Assembly: GCA_022769125.1 (NCBI GenBank)
Contig: JALEKN010000045.1
Span: forward strand, 29,845-93,844
Direction of reading: 5' to 3'
Source of the DNA: Agathobacter sp.
Lineage (GTDB): Bacteria > Bacillota > Clostridia > Lachnospirales > Lachnospiraceae
Length of the DNA stretch: 64,000 nucleotides
Shown in pieces: positions 34,431 to 45,251 of the stretch; positions within the stretch are counted from its first letter, which is position 1, and every line of letters starts with the position of its first letter. A program made the translations under genes and the position numbers. The notes below the pieces were generated by a model that saw only the letters and a program-made list of their open reading frames with translations, did not search any database and had not been told where the DNA came from.

Positions 34431-36101
34431 TTAAAACAATCCTGTAATTGTTCCGTCATCGCTTACATCAATTCCATATGCAGCAGGATTTTTTGATAAT
34501 CCCGGCATCGTCATGATGGAACCATTGATTGCAACAACAAACTCTGCACCTGCAGATACATAGATTTCGCGAACATTCATGGTAAAGTTTTCCGGACGTC
34601 CCAGTTTCTTCGGATCGTCAGATAATGAATACTGCGTTTTTGCCATACAAACAGGGAAATTGCCAAATCCAAGCTCCGTGATCCTTGCAATTTCTTTTTC
34701 TGCGGCCGGGGAATAGGTTACTGCGGAAGCTCCATATATCTCCTTGGCAACGGTCTCAATCTTCTCCTTGATAGAGAGTTCATCCTTATAAAGAGGTGCG
34801 AAGTGACTCTCCTTTGTCTCAAGGGTATGGAGTACCTTGTTGGCAAGCTCAATGCCACCTTCTCCACCCTTCTCCCATACTTCGGATAGTGCGAACTCAC
34901 AGTCATGATCCTTACAGAATTTCTCAACATAAGCAGTCTCAGCTGCACTATCTGTCACAAAAGAATTCAAAGTGACAACAACGGGTACCTTGTACTTCTG
35001 AAGATTTTCAATATGCTTTTCAAGATTGACGATACCGCGTGCAAGTGCCTCAAGATTCTCCTCGGAAAGATTCTCTTTTGCAACACCGCCATTGTATTTA
35101 AGTGCACGGATTGTCGCAACCAGAACAACGGCATCCGGTACAAGTCCCGCCTTACGGCACTTGATGTCAAAGAATTTCTCCGCGCCAAGATCAGCGCCGA
35201 ATCCAGCCTCTGTCACAACATAATCTGCAAGCTTTAATGCAGTCTTGGTCGCACGTACACTATTACAGCCATGCGCGATATTTGCAAACGGTCCGCCATG
35301 TACGATTGCAGGGGTATGCTCTAAGGTCTGGATCAGATTTGGCTTGAGCGCATCCTTAAGGAGTGCCGCCATAGCACCAGTAGCTTTTAGATCATTTGCT
35401 GTTACCGGCTTTCCATCAAACGAATATGCAACGATAATATTACCGAGTCTGCGTTTGAGATCCTTCATGTCATTTGCCAGACAAAGGATAGCCATAATCT
35501 CAGATGCAACTGTAATGACAAAATGATCCTCCCGCACCATGCCGTCCATCTTGCTTCCAAGTCCGACAACAATGTTGCGGAGTACACGGTCATTCATATC
35601 CATACAACGCTTCCATGTTACCTGTCTCGGATCAATTCCAAGCTCGTTACCCTGCTGGATATGATTGTCCAAAAGAGCTGCCAGCAGATTGTTTGCGGAT
35701 GTAATAGCATGAAAATCACCAGTAAAATGAAGGTTGAGATCCTCCATTGGAACAACCTGTGCATAACCGCCGCCTGCAGCTCCTCCCTTGATGCCAAAAC
35801 ATGGTCCAAGTGAAGGCTCGCGAAGCGCGATCACCGCCTTCTTTCCAAGTTTTCCAAATGCTTCCCCAAGTCCGACGCTTGTGGTTGTCTTTCCCTCTCC
35901 TGCAGGAGTTGGATTGATTGCTGTCACAAGAATCAGCTTACCATCCGGGTTTGACTGTACCCGCTCAATCAGTTCATCTGATAGCTTTGCCTTATATTTA
36001 CCATAAAATTCAAGATCATCCTCACCGATATCCAAAGAGGCTGCAACATCTCTTATATGCATCAATTCTGCACTCTGTGCAATTTCAATATCTGATTTCA
36101 A
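34431..36101 (-). CDS. fhs: Formate-tetrahydrofolate ligase
   Basis: Activates formate to 10-formyl-THF using ATP. The 556-residue protein matches family length and shows [20 protein letters not shown] (P-loop), [27 protein letters not shown] sequence around residue 100, [19 protein letters not shown] and the C-terminal [13 protein letters not shown] place the start at a TTG (36101) because AGGAGG lies 8 bases upstream and family proteins begin near this K-S-D-I-E-I-A-Q stretch; the longer in-frame ATG is rejected. Coupled with folD. Confidence 0.96.
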   Translation of the reverse strand: MKSDIEIAQSAELMHIRDVAASLDIGEDDLEFYGKYKAKLSDELIERVQSNPDGKLILVTAINPTPAGEGKTTTSVGLGEAFGKLGKKAVIALREPSLGPCFGIKGGAAGGGYAQVVPMEDLNLHFTGDFHAITSANNLLAALLDNHIQQGNELGIDPRQVTWKRCMDMNDRVLRNIVVGLGSKMDGMVREDHFVITVASEIMAILCLANDMKDLKRRLGNIIVAYSFDGKPVTANDLKATGAMAALLKDALKPNLIQTLEHTPAIVHGGPFANIAHGCNSVRATKTALKLADYVVTEAGFGADLGAEKFFDIKCRKAGLVPDAVVLVATIRALKYNGGVAKENLSEENLEALARGIVNLEKHIENLQKYKVPVVVTLNSFVTDSAAETAYVEKFCKDHDCEFALSEVWEKGGEGGIELANKVLHTLETKESHFAPLYKDELSIKEKIETVAKEIYGASAVTYSPAAEKEIARITELGFGNFPVCMAKTQYSLSDDPKKLGRPENFTMNVREIYVSAGAEFVVAINGSIMTMPGLSKNPAAYGIDVSDDGTITGLF

Positions 36102-36147
36102 ATCCTTTTCCTCCTGCTGTCTGATATATGTAATATGTTTATCACTT

Positions 36148-38844
36148 TCAGCCCATTTCGTCAACAAACTGCTCAAATTCTTCCGGGCTCATCAAAACTT
36201 TTCTTGGCTTGGTTCCTTCTTCCGGTCCGACAATTCCGGCCTCCTCAAGCTGATCCATGATACGGGCTGCACGGTTAAATCCTACTTTTAAGTAACGCTG
36301 GAGCATACCAATGGAGGCCTTGTCCTTGTCAATAATTATCTTGGCAGCTTCATTGAAGTAAGAATCTCTTCCATCCGCTCCGGTATCAGAATCTGAAATG
36401 GATACCGTCTGATTGGATGAGCTTTGCAGGCTCTCCATTTTCTTTTGGACTTCTTCGCTGTAGGCCGCAGATCCGTTGTTCGATTTTAAGAAGTCAACCA
36501 CATCAGCGACCTCTTTATCCGATACAAAAGCTCCCTGCACACGAAGTGGTTTTGGAATCCCCTGCGGATAAAACAGCATGTCACCCTTACCAAGCAGCTT
36601 TTCAGCTCCAACCATATCAAGAATAGTTCTCGAATCCACGCCGGACGTAACCGCAAATGCGATACGGCTTGGCATGTTCGCCTTGATAAGACCTGTAATA
36701 ACATTGACGGAAGGACGCTGTGTTGCGATGACCAGATGGATACCACACGCTCTTGCAAGCTGAGCAAGACGGCAGATTGCGTCCTCTACCTCCGCAGAAG
36801 CGACCATCATAAGATCTGCCAGCTCATCTACGATAATGACAATCTGCGGCATCTTTTTCGGCATTTCCTGTCCCTCGATTGGTGTAAGCTGCTCCACCTT
36901 TGCATTGTATCCGTTGATGTCACGCACGCCGCACTCCGCAAACATTTCGTATCGCGTTGTCATCTCCTGGACTGCCCAATTAAGTGCTCCAGCCGCCTTC
37001 TTCGGGTCAGTCACGACCGGAATCATAAGATGTGGAATACCATTGTATACGCTAAGCTCAACTACCTTTGGATCTATCATAAGCAGCTTGACATCGTTTG
37101 GATCTGCCTTGTACAAGATACTCATAATGATTGTATTGATGCACACAGACTTACCGGATCCTGTTGCCCCCGCGATCAAAAGATGCTGCATCTTGGCAAT
37201 ATCTGCAACCTTCACCTTTCCTGCAATATCCCTTCCGACGGCAAACGTAATGTTGGATTTTGCATTCTTAAATTCGCTGTCCTCAATCAGTTCCCGGAAG
37301 GAAACCATAACATTTTCTTTGTTCGGAACCTCAATTCCGACCGCAGCTTTTCCGGGAATCGGTGCCTCGATACGGATGTCCGCAGCTGCAAGGTTCAATT
37401 TAATATCATCTGCCAGCCCGACAATCTTGCTGACCTTTACCCCCATCTCCGGCTGTACCTCATACCGAGTTACCGCAGGTCCGCAGCTGATGTTCGTAAC
37501 TGTAACATTTACACCGAAGGTCTTTAACGTCTGTTCAAGCTTTGCAGCCGTCTCACGGAGATGGCTCTCCGAATTGCCCGCCTTGTTTCCGGAAGGTTTC
37601 TTCAAAAGCTCGATTGGTGGAAATACATAACGCTTTATCGGTGCAGTCGTCTGATTTATCTCGGCCGATACCTCCTGCACTCCCTGTTTGATTTCCTCCG
37701 CAGTCTGCTTCGGCTTTCTGGAAGGAATCGTTTCCTCCTGCCTTGGTGCTTCTGCTGTTGAAGGATCCGGAAATACCGGCGTATCCGGTTCATCCTGCAC
37801 TTCAACCACCTGTTTTGATGGTTCATGTGCTGTCACATCCGGTGCAAAAACTGTCGCACTCTCTGCCCTCATCGGCACAATGTGGCGCATATTATCACTT
37901 TCTGCCGAATGAAGATCTCTTGAAAAATTGCCTGAAATCATCGGTGTAACAGAGCGGATTGGCTCCGGCTCTGCAACAGGTTCCGTTAAGAGCTCCGTTT
38001 TTTCCTGTTGAATTACTTCTCCGGAAGTGTTCAATAAGACCTTGCTCTCCTCCTTTACTGTTGGAAGATCAATGGAATTATCCACTCGAAGTTCCGAGAG
38101 TTTGTCTGAATTTTCCTGCTCAACCGCATCAATTTTTGTATCTGCTGAAACGCCTGTTACCTTATTGTCTAATCGGCGCTTCTCCCTCTCTTTCGCTTTA
38201 TACTCACGGTACTCCTGATATCGTTCATTACTCTCCTTGGCAGACTCATATACCTTCTGTCCCTGATTCTTCATTCCCTTCATCGCAGATTTTCCGGTAA
38301 TGAGAACAAGTGAAATAATGAGGACAATGATGTCAATGATATATGTCCCGATTCTTCCGAATGCCGGAACTAAAAGGTATGCAAGCGCTCCTCCGCAAAT
38401 TCCTCCGCCTTTTTTGTTCTCCATGGAGAATTTAAATGCCTCTGCCGGTTTTAGAACGGAATCCGCTTCCGTAAGCAGCGCTGCAAACAGGCAAAGGAAA
38501 AGTGCAAGCAGAACTGCCGAAACAATCTTTATTGTCGCAGAAAAATTTCCTTTGTTCGATACTGCAAAAAAACTCCCGACTAAAAGAATAACCGGAAAGA
38601 CATATGCTATGATACCAAAAATTCCAAACAGGATTCCGCTGATCGCATTGCCAACTTTTCCGCCAATGCCAAAATTGCTGATAAACAGGATCAAAGAAAC
38701 CGCGACAACGAGCCACAGAATAATTTCCTCGCGAAATGCAGCTTTACGCTCCATTTCCTGCATACGTTCCTTTTTTGTTTTTCTCCCCGAAGAATTCCCC
38801 GAAGCCCGACTGCGGCTGCCCGAAGTTCTTCTTTTTGTTGCCAT
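36148..38844 (-). CDS. ftsK: DNA translocase FtsK/SpoIIIE
   Basis: Septal DNA pump that clears chromosome arms at division or into the forespore. The 898-residue protein has a basic start, four membrane helices (about 40-190), a low-complexity Pro/Glu/Gln linker (about 190-410), and the hexameric motor: alpha/beta domains with [20 protein letters not shown], Walker [53 protein letters not shown], then the DNA-reading gamma winged helix ([20 protein letters not shown]). FtsK and SpoIIIE cannot be separated by sequence alone. GGAGG precedes the ATG. Confidence 0.95.
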   Translation of the reverse strand: MATKRRTSGSRSRASGNSSGRKTKKERMQEMERKAAFREEIILWLVVAVSLILFISNFGIGGKVGNAISGILFGIFGIIAYVFPVILLVGSFFAVSNKGNFSATIKIVSAVLLALFLCLFAALLTEADSVLKPAEAFKFSMENKKGGGICGGALAYLLVPAFGRIGTYIIDIIVLIISLVLITGKSAMKGMKNQGQKVYESAKESNERYQEYREYKAKEREKRRLDNKVTGVSADTKIDAVEQENSDKLSELRVDNSIDLPTVKEESKVLLNTSGEVIQQEKTELLTEPVAEPEPIRSVTPMISGNFSRDLHSAESDNMRHIVPMRAESATVFAPDVTAHEPSKQVVEVQDEPDTPVFPDPSTAEAPRQEETIPSRKPKQTAEEIKQGVQEVSAEINQTTAPIKRYVFPPIELLKKPSGNKAGNSESHLRETAAKLEQTLKTFGVNVTVTNISCGPAVTRYEVQPEMGVKVSKIVGLADDIKLNLAAADIRIEAPIPGKAAVGIEVPNKENVMVSFRELIEDSEFKNAKSNITFAVGRDIAGKVKVADIAKMQHLLIAGATGSGKSVCINTIIMSILYKADPNDVKLLMIDPKVVELSVYNGIPHLMIPVVTDPKKAAGALNWAVQEMTTRYEMFAECGVRDINGYNAKVEQLTPIEGQEMPKKMPQIVIIVDELADLMMVASAEVEDAICRLAQLARACGIHLVIATQRPSVNVITGLIKANMPSRIAFAVTSGVDSRTILDMVGAEKLLGKGDMLFYPQGIPKPLRVQGAFVSDKEVADVVDFLKSNNGSAAYSEEVQKKMESLQSSSNQTVSISDSDTGADGRDSYFNEAAKIIIDKDKASIGMLQRYLKVGFNRAARIMDQLEEAGIVGPEEGTKPRKVLMSPEEFEQFVDEMG

Positions 38845-38860
38845 AAATCCAACCTCCAAA

Positions 38861-38892
38861 AAAGCGAGAATAAAAAATATTATTCTCGCTTT
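38861..38892 (-). terminator. Terminator after glgA
   Basis: Stem AAAGCGAGAATAA/TTATTCTCGCTTT with a 6-base loop; on the minus strand it ends in TTTTTT. It lies just downstream of the glgA stop and just before the ftsK ribosome binding site. Confidence 0.8.
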
Positions 38893-38898
38893 AGTTCT

Positions 38899-40350
38899 TT
38901 ATTTGCCCATCAAATAATTGTAAAGACCTTCATATCGAAACTTAGATGCATTCCAAGAGAAGTCTTTCGTCATGCCGCGTTCAACCATCTGATTCCACTG
39001 ACGCTTTTTGTCAAAATAAATATGCTTGGAATAATTGATCACCTGAAGCATTTCGTCCGCATTATAATTTGCGAATGAGAATCCATCGCCCGTGTTCTCA
39101 TACTCATTAAACGCCTCAACCGTATCCTTTAAGCCACCCGTCTCGCGTACAATCGGAACAGTTCCGTACCGGAATGAAATCAGCTGGGTGAGTCCGCATG
39201 GCTCAAACAGAGACGGCATTAAGAAAGCATCTGCCGCCGCATACAGCTTATGTGCCAGATCATCCGAATAACAGATATTTGCAGATACACGGTCCGGATA
39301 CTTCCATGCATAATGGCGGAACAGATTCTCGTATTGTCCTTCACCTGTTCCGATTACGACAAACTGTGTAAATTCATCTGTAATGCCTTCCATTGCATAA
39401 TTGATCAGATCGAGCCCCTTCTGGTCTGTCAGACGCGAGATCAGACCAATCATATACTTCTTCTTATCCACAGCAAGTCCAAGCTCCGCCTGCAGCTTTT
39501 CCTTGTTCATCGCCTTTTTCTTGCGGAAAGACTCCAGATCATAATTAACATAGATTTTTGGATCTGTGTTTGGATCGTAAACCTTGTAATCAATTCCGTT
39601 TACAATTCCCTGCATATCAAAATGTCTTGCAGAAAGCAGACCATTTAAGCCCTCGCCATAATATTCACTCTGGATCTCCTGCGCATAGGTATCACTTACT
39701 GTTGTGATATAATCCGCATACACAAGACCACCCTTTAGCATATTGGCATCCTTTTTGAACTCGAGCTTGTCCGGAGTAAAAAGATCTGCCGAAAATCCGG
39801 TAAATCCCTGCATGGTCTTGATATCCCACACACCCTGGAATTTCAGATTATGTATGGTCATGATCGTCTTGATTCCCCAATAGAAGGAATCAGCCGAGAA
39901 TTCATTCTTTAAATAGACCGGGATAAGACCAGCCTGCCAATCATGGCAGTGAATAATATCCGGGCGGAAATCAATATGCTTTAACATGGATAAAACAGCT
40001 TTGTCAAAGAATGTAAACTTCTCAATATCGTAAAGCACATTGCCATATGGGGTAAATCCATTGAAATACTCCTGATTATCAATGAAATAATAGGTAACTC
40101 CATCCATCTTATATTGGAGGATTCCAACGTATTTGTTCTGAATATATGGGCCTGCAGACATCCAAAAATGTGCTACATACTCAAACTGATTGCGGAAATG
40201 TTCCGGAATGCAGCTGTAATTTGGTATTACCACTCTCACATCCCAGTATTCTTTATCAAACTCCTTCGGAAGTGCTCCACATACATCTGCGAGACCTCCT
40301 GTTTTAATAAATGGTACACACTCTGATGCTGCAAAAAGGATTTTATTCAT
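38899..40350 (-). CDS. glgA: Glycogen synthase (ADP-glucose type, GT5)
   Basis: Transfers glucose from ADP-glucose to growing alpha-1,4-glucan. The 483-residue protein has the N-terminal KTGGLADVCGALP (sugar-nucleotide-binding KxGGL), DIIHCHDWQAGLIPVYL, GIVNGIDYKVYDP, the C-terminal Rossmann segment IGLISRLTDQKGLDLINYAM and the catalytic-site region LMPSLFEPCGLTQLISFRYG. Length is typical. No other glg genes lie in the window, so it stands as a single unit with its own terminator; a GGGGG-type site precedes the ATG. Confidence 0.95.
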   Translation of the reverse strand: MNKILFAASECVPFIKTGGLADVCGALPKEFDKEYWDVRVVIPNYSCIPEHFRNQFEYVAHFWMSAGPYIQNKYVGILQYKMDGVTYYFIDNQEYFNGFTPYGNVLYDIEKFTFFDKAVLSMLKHIDFRPDIIHCHDWQAGLIPVYLKNEFSADSFYWGIKTIMTIHNLKFQGVWDIKTMQGFTGFSADLFTPDKLEFKKDANMLKGGLVYADYITTVSDTYAQEIQSEYYGEGLNGLLSARHFDMQGIVNGIDYKVYDPNTDPKIYVNYDLESFRKKKAMNKEKLQAELGLAVDKKKYMIGLISRLTDQKGLDLINYAMEGITDEFTQFVVIGTGEGQYENLFRHYAWKYPDRVSANICYSDDLAHKLYAAADAFLMPSLFEPCGLTQLISFRYGTVPIVRETGGLKDTVEAFNEYENTGDGFSFANYNADEMLQVINYSKHIYFDKKRQWNQMVERGMTKDFSWNASKFRYEGLYNYLMGK

Positions 40351-40389
40351 ATATGCCCCCTATAATCATTATTGCCTAAAATACCTTAC

Positions 40390-41118
40390 TTACTCTTCCC
40401 AGTTGTGGAATACTTCCTGAACATCGTCATCGTCATCGAGGAAATCAAGGATTCTTCCGATATTTACAATATCCGCTTCCTCGGTAAGAGTAACATAATT
40501 CTGTGGAATCATAGTTACCTCTGCGGAAGCCATTGCAATGCCTGCATCCTCAAGCGCCTTGCGGACATTTTCAAAATCTGCCGGATCCGTAATGATCTCG
40601 TAGCTGTCATCTTCCTCACTAAAGTCCTCTGCACCGGCATCAAGAGCAGCCATCATCAGATCATCTGCATCCATATCGCACTCTTCCTTGTCGATGATGA
40701 TCTGTCCCTTCTCGTCAAACATATAAGATACACAGCCCTGCGTACCTATGCTTCCCTGTCCCTTGGTAAAACAGTTACGGACGTTTGCTGCCGTGCGGTT
40801 CTTATTGTCTGTAAGGCAGCGCACAATGATTGCTGTACCGGACGGGCCATATCCTTCATATGTAGCTGTTTCATAGTTGACAGCACCGCCCTCGCCGGCT
40901 GCCTTCTTGATTCCACGCTCAATGGTATCATTTGGAACGTTATTCGCCTTTGCTTTTGCAATGACCTGGGCAAGCTTAAAATTATTTGACGGGTCCGGGC
41001 CGCCTTCCTTAACTGCAACAGCAATTTCTCGTCCGATCATTGTAAAGATCTTACCCTTTGCTGCATCGTTTTTCTCTTTCTTATGCTTGATATTCGCAAA
41101 CTTCGAATGTCCTGACAT
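40390..41118 (-). CDS. YebC/PmpR-family protein (TACO1-like)
   Basis: A 242-residue protein with the family start [22 protein letters not shown] (first part shown), [30 protein letters not shown] and [20 protein letters not shown]. Family members have been described as transcription regulators and, more recently, as ribosome-associated factors that help translate difficult (for example proline-rich) stretches; which applies here is not shown by the sequence. Single gene with GAGGA before the ATG. Confidence 0.95.
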   Translation of the reverse strand: MSGHSKFANIKHKKEKNDAAKGKIFTMIGREIAVAVKEGGPDPSNNFKLAQVIAKAKANNVPNDTIERGIKKAAGEGGAVNYETATYEGYGPSGTAIIVRCLTDNKNRTAANVRNCFTKGQGSIGTQGCVSYMFDEKGQIIIDKEECDMDADDLMMAALDAGAEDFSEEDDSYEIITDPADFENVRKALEDAGIAMASAEVTMIPQNYVTLTEEADIVNIGRILDFLDDDDDVQEVFHNWEE

Positions 41119-41203
41119 AATCTGTATCCTCTTTTCTAAAAATTTTTCTAATTTATTCTAGCAAACTTTGTGCCATCGTGCAAGTCTATGCACAAAGCAT
41201 TAC

Positions 41204-42052
41204 TTACGATTCTTTGTAGATTAAGACCTCACGGATGATCTTATCCTTTACCTTTTGTACTTCAAACACATATCCATATGCATGGATCACCGGGTGTTCA
41301 CCATCGCTTGGAATTTTTTCAAGCAGAGAAACCAGTAAGCCGTTTAAGGTATCAAAAGAATCTTCCTCTACCGGTATTTTTAGCAGTTCTATTACATCTT
41401 TTAAATCGGTCAGGCCGTCAATCCTGTAACAGCCATCTGCCTCCTGTTCAATCTGCTGGTTCTCCTTATCATGCTCATCTTCAATATTTCCGACGATTTC
41501 TTCAAGAATATCCTCCATTGCCACAAGCCCGGAAGTCTGTCCATATTCATCCACTACGATGACCAGATGGCTCTTTTCCTTCTGCATCATGTTAAAAAGC
41601 GTATTGATCTTCATCGTCTCCGGGACAAATACCACCTCGCGCAAAAGCCCCGGTATGTCCTTGATTGAGGTCCTGAATATCTCATTGCGCTGGAAGAACC
41701 GGAATGCGTCCTTGATATGCAGTACGCCGATAATGGTATCGGTATCCTCCGCATAAACCGGATATCTGGACCGTCCGCTTTCAATAATGAACCCAACCGC
41801 ATCCGTAAATGAAAGATTACCATCCAGCATTGTCATTTGCTTGCGATGCGTCATGATATCCTTTGCTTCTTTTTCATCGAACTCAAAAATATTATGTATC
41901 ATTTCGGCTTCGGAGGATTCCAAAACACCCTGTTCGTGTCCCTCCTTCACCATTGAAATGATTTCTTCCTCTGTCACATCCTCATAACCTTTTCCGAATA
42001 ATCGTTTAAAAAATCCGGAAGACTTCGTTCGGGGACTGGCACTGTCATCCAT
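41204..42052 (-). CDS. CorC-like CBS-domain protein (short hemolysin-C family)
   Basis: A 282-residue cytosolic protein lacking the DUF21 membrane domain of full-length CorB-type proteins. It has a short N-terminal adaptor (FFKRLFGKGYEDVTEEEIIS), two CBS motifs (VKEGHEQGVLESSEAEMIHN leading to MTHRKQMTML, and SGRSRYPVYAEDTDTIIGVL through HLVIVVDEYGQTSGLVAMED) and a C-terminal CorC/HlyC transporter-associated domain (GCYRIDGLTDLKDVIELLKI). Such proteins are associated with Mg2+/Co2+ efflux. Start at 42052 has AAAGGAG. It has its own promoter-like site at 42099-42127. Confidence 0.88.
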   Translation of the reverse strand: MDDSASPRTKSSGFFKRLFGKGYEDVTEEEIISMVKEGHEQGVLESSEAEMIHNIFEFDEKEAKDIMTHRKQMTMLDGNLSFTDAVGFIIESGRSRYPVYAEDTDTIIGVLHIKDAFRFFQRNEIFRTSIKDIPGLLREVVFVPETMKINTLFNMMQKEKSHLVIVVDEYGQTSGLVAMEDILEEIVGNIEDEHDKENQQIEQEADGCYRIDGLTDLKDVIELLKIPVEEDSFDTLNGLLVSLLEKIPSDGEHPVIHAYGYVFEVQKVKDKIIREVLIYKES

Positions 42053-42098
42053 AGTACATACTCCTTTTTTATTATAAATAATAACGTTTATCCTTTTT

Positions 42099-42127
42099 AA
42101 GATACCATTGTATGGAAATTCCGTCAA
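42099..42127 (-). promoter_or_regulatory. Predicted promoter for the CorC-like gene
   Basis: Minus strand TTGACG (42122-42127), 17-base spacer, TATCTT (42099-42104). The -35 box begins one base past the mazF stop codon. Confidence 0.55.
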
Positions 42128-42128
42128 G

Positions 42129-42476
42129 TTATGTATACAGCTCAAGACTAATTTCCAAGGCTTTGTCTATCTTAAGAAGTATCTGATTATCCAGATGGCA
42201 CACTTTGTCCTTCAGGCGTTTTTTGTCGATTGTGCGCAATTGCTCCAGCAAAACAACAGAGTCTTTTGCAATGTCATACTGGTCCGAATGCAGTTCCACG
42301 TGTGTCGGAAGTTTTGCCTTGTTCATCTGTGAAGTGATTGCCGCGCAGATAACAGTCGGACTGTGCCGGTTGCCAACATTATTCTGTATGATCAAAACCG
42401 GTCGTATTCCACCCTGTTCGGAGCCAACGACCGGCCGTAAATCTGCGTAATAAATATCTCCTCTTTGCACTGTCAT
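42129..42476 (-). CDS. mazF: MazF/PemK-family endoribonuclease toxin
   Basis: A 115-residue sequence-specific mRNA interferase. Family motifs are complete: [20 protein letters not shown] (with the catalytic Arg in RPV downstream), [38 protein letters not shown] and [15 protein letters not shown]. It resembles the alr-linked EndoA of Bacillus. The start at 42476 has GGAG 10 bases upstream. Normally an antitoxin gene (mazE/ndoAI) lies between alr and the toxin; the 117 bases separating them here contain none that I can find. Confidence 0.94.
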   Translation of the reverse strand: MTVQRGDIYYADLRPVVGSEQGGIRPVLIIQNNVGNRHSPTVICAAITSQMNKAKLPTHVELHSDQYDIAKDSVVLLEQLRTIDKKRLKDKVCHLDNQILLKIDKALEISLELYT

Positions 42477-42593
42477 ATTGATTCCACTCCATAAATATTG
42501 GTCTACATATCTTTTACAAAAAGTATTTCCAAATTTATCAAGTGTATTCACATCATATGCAAAAATCTATATTGTTTGAAACACATTAAAATA

Positions 42594-43730
42594 CTATGGC
42601 TCGTAAACGCGCGGTACCCGCTGGTTGATCAGACATGCGAATTCATAATTAAAGCGTCCGGATAAGTCGCCGAGATCCTCCATCGTAATACATTCGCTGC
42701 CATCTCTTCCAAGGAGCGTCACCTTGTCGCCCTCTTTTACACCCTCGATATCTGTGACATCGACCATGAATTGGTCCATACATACTCTGCCGCATATATA
42801 TGCGCGCTGCCCCCTTATAAGGACATACCCCTTATTGGAAAGACTTCTGGCATAGCCGTCTCCATAGCCAACCGGAATCGTCGCGATCTTTCGCAGCTCT
42901 TTTGTCGTATATGTTCCGCCATAGCTGATCTGGCGTCCAGGTTCGAGCATCTTGATAAAAGAAATGTGGCTCTTAAGAGACATGACCGGCCGCAATGAGA
43001 CCACATTCCTGCGTACATCATCGGATGGCCACATTCCATACATAGTAACACCCGCACGTACCAGATTCATATTTGCCTCCGGAAATTCAATAATTCCCGC
43101 GCTGTTTGAACAGTGTTTCAGCGGAATATGGATTCCGCGCTGTTCCACCATGTCAATGATCTGCTCAAAACGCATGATCTGCTCCTGCGTCGGCATTCTG
43201 TCTGCCTCATCTGCTTTTGCAAAATGAGTGAAAATACCCTCTACCTCCACATGCGGAAGCCTGGCAATTGCCTCGATTGTCTGCGCAGTCTCCTCTGTTA
43301 CCTGAAAACCGATACGACTCATTCCCGTATCAATTGGAATGTGAATATAAACTGTTTCATTAAGCTCCACTGCGATATCCGAAAGTGCTTTTGCGACTTC
43401 GAAATCACAGACAGCCGGACGGATATGTTTTTTTACAATGTCATGGTACTGTTCAAAGAAGCTGATTCCCAAAATCAGAATCGGTTTCTTTCTTCCGTCT
43501 TCAATAAGCGCATCAGCCTCATCCACCGTAGCGACCGCATACCCCCACAGATACGGAAGCTCCTCAATTGCCTTTGCTACCGGAAGTGCGCCGTGACCGT
43601 ATGCATCTGTCTTAATGACAGCGATAAAATTTGTACCTTCTTTTACATTATGATGCATGGACTCCATATTAAAACGAAGTGCATCCAGATCGATTTTTGC
43701 ATATACTCTGCTGATTTCTTCTCTAAACAT
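42594..43730 (-). CDS. alr: Alanine racemase
   Basis: PLP enzyme that makes D-alanine for peptidoglycan. The 378-residue protein shows YAKIDLDALRFNMES, the PLP lysine in FIAVIKTDAYGHGALPVAKA, IHIPIDTGMSRIGF, KHCSNSAGIIEFPE and the C-terminal catalytic Tyr region VGYGDGYARSL with CGRVCMDQFMVDV. Length is typical. It starts 3 bases after the nnrD/E fusion with GGAG close in front. D-Ala from Alr feeds the wall whose stem peptides the DacA-like enzyme trims. Confidence 0.97.
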   Translation of the reverse strand: MFREEISRVYAKIDLDALRFNMESMHHNVKEGTNFIAVIKTDAYGHGALPVAKAIEELPYLWGYAVATVDEADALIEDGRKKPILILGISFFEQYHDIVKKHIRPAVCDFEVAKALSDIAVELNETVYIHIPIDTGMSRIGFQVTEETAQTIEAIARLPHVEVEGIFTHFAKADEADRMPTQEQIMRFEQIIDMVEQRGIHIPLKHCSNSAGIIEFPEANMNLVRAGVTMYGMWPSDDVRRNVVSLRPVMSLKSHISFIKMLEPGRQISYGGTYTTKELRKIATIPVGYGDGYARSLSNKGYVLIRGQRAYICGRVCMDQFMVDVTDIEGVKEGDKVTLLGRDGSECITMEDLGDLSGRFNYEFACLINQRVPRVYEP

Positions 43731-43733
43731 ATT

Positions 43734-45230
43734 TTACTCCACATTACATAATATTCCGGATAGCCCGTCAAGGATATCACTTGCTGTCATTGTTCTTGCA
43801 CCGAGATTGCTGCATGCAAAATCACCAGCGCGTCCATGCAGATGCACACCAACTGTCGAGGCGTTCTCCGCGCTTGCCCCTTGCGCAAGTAAAGCGCCGA
43901 TCACACCGGAAAGCACATCCCCGCTTCCCGCAGTCGCCATGCCGTGATTGCCGCTGGTATTGATATATGTCATTCCATACGGCACAGCAGTAATGGTATT
44001 GGCATCCTTCAATACACATACAACATCATAACGCATCGCAAATTCCTGAGCAGTCTCAATCAGTCTGGTCTGGATCAAAGAGACAGTTTCATTGTTCAAC
44101 CTTGCCATCTCGCCCAGATGCGGTGTCAGGATCAGGTCAAGGTGTGGTCGAAGCAGAAGTTCCGGTTCCCTCGCCAGAAGATTCAATGCATCTGCATCCA
44201 GAAGAAGCGGAACCGTAATGCTCTGAAGAACAAATTTAAGCATAGAAAATGTCGACGCTGCATTCCCGATTCCTGGTCCCATCACAACAGCATCCGCCCA
44301 TTTTAATTCATCAGAAAGCTGTTTTTCCTCATACTTCTTATCGTATGTTGAAAGAATTGCCTCCGGAAGCAAAGTCTGTAGCGGAATCCTGTTTTCCTCC
44401 GCCGTATATATTTTTACAAGGCCACAACCGGTCCGATAAGCTGCTTTTGCAGCAAAAAAAGCTGCTCCAGCCATCCCCGGGTTTCCGGCAATCACCAAAA
44501 GCTTTCCGTATGTGCCCTTATTCGAATGAGCCGTCCTCTTTGGCAGAAGAGAAAGGTCGCCGTCACAAAGTGTAGCAAAAGAAGGCTTCCTCTCCAAGAA
44601 GCTCTCCTCCGTAATTCCGATTGGAAGCACACTTACCCTGCCGCTTTTTTCCCTTCCCGGCCAGATGGTCTGCCCAATCTTTTGGAACGAAAATGTAAAG
44701 GTATCTTCCGCCTCAAACGCAGTCCCCATAATCTCTCCGGTGTCTGCCGAAACCCCGGACGCAATATCTACTGCCACTTTCCATCCGCTCAGATGGTTCA
44801 TGCCTTCGATTGTCTGTTCCTGCATTCCACGGATCTGTCTGGATAATCCTGTCCCGAATACCGCATCAATCACGCAATCATATTCATCTCCGGCAGCAAT
44901 CTGCGCCACTTCCGGATATCCGTAAGCACGATACGTTCTCTTTTGCATCTGATAAAGATTATCTTCCGTTTCTTCTTTATCCATGCACAAATATATATAT
45001 GTCAGGATATGCTTCTGATTAAGCAGACGTGCAATTGCAATTCCGTCTCCACCATTGTTGCCATATCCACATACAACCAATACTCTTTTAAGTTGTCTGT
45101 CAAACGATAAAAGCTTCTGAACAAATGCTCCGGCAGCCTGTTCCATGAGCACAACCGGCGGCACATGAAAATGATTGCTGGTATTTTGATCAAGAAGCTT
45201 CATTTCTTTTCCCGTTACAAGATATTGCAC
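43734..45230 (-). CDS. Bifunctional NAD(P)H-hydrate epimerase and ADP-dependent hydratase repair enzyme
   Basis: Repairs damaged NAD(P)H hydrates. The 498-residue fusion has an N-terminal epimerase (YjeF_N) domain, residues 1-210, with LVVCGYGNNGGDGIAIARLL, CVIDAVFGTGLSR and VAVDIASGVSADTGEIMG, and a C-terminal ribokinase-like dehydratase domain, residues 225-498, with KGTYGKLLVIAGNPGMAGAA, LDADALNLLA, LILTPHLGEMARL and GNHGMATAGSGDVLSGVIGA. The start is a GTG with GGAG 6 bases upstream. It sits directly before alr. Confidence 0.95.
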   Translation of the reverse strand: MQYLVTGKEMKLLDQNTSNHFHVPPVVLMEQAAGAFVQKLLSFDRQLKRVLVVCGYGNNGGDGIAIARLLNQKHILTYIYLCMDKEETEDNLYQMQKRTYRAYGYPEVAQIAAGDEYDCVIDAVFGTGLSRQIRGMQEQTIEGMNHLSGWKVAVDIASGVSADTGEIMGTAFEAEDTFTFSFQKIGQTIWPGREKSGRVSVLPIGITEESFLERKPSFATLCDGDLSLLPKRTAHSNKGTYGKLLVIAGNPGMAGAAFFAAKAAYRTGCGLVKIYTAEENRIPLQTLLPEAILSTYDKKYEEKQLSDELKWADAVVMGPGIGNAASTFSMLKFVLQSITVPLLLDADALNLLAREPELLLRPHLDLILTPHLGEMARLNNETVSLIQTRLIETAQEFAMRYDVVCVLKDANTITAVPYGMTYINTSGNHGMATAGSGDVLSGVIGALLAQGASAENASTVGVHLHGRAGDFACSNLGARTMTASDILDGLSGILCNVE

Positions 45231-45251
45231 AAAACGCTCCCCTAACTTTCT

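Noticed and set aside
42477..42551. In-frame N-terminal extension of MazF by 25 residues
   Set aside because: No ribosome site for the GTG at its start; the start at 42476 has one and matches the family N-terminus.
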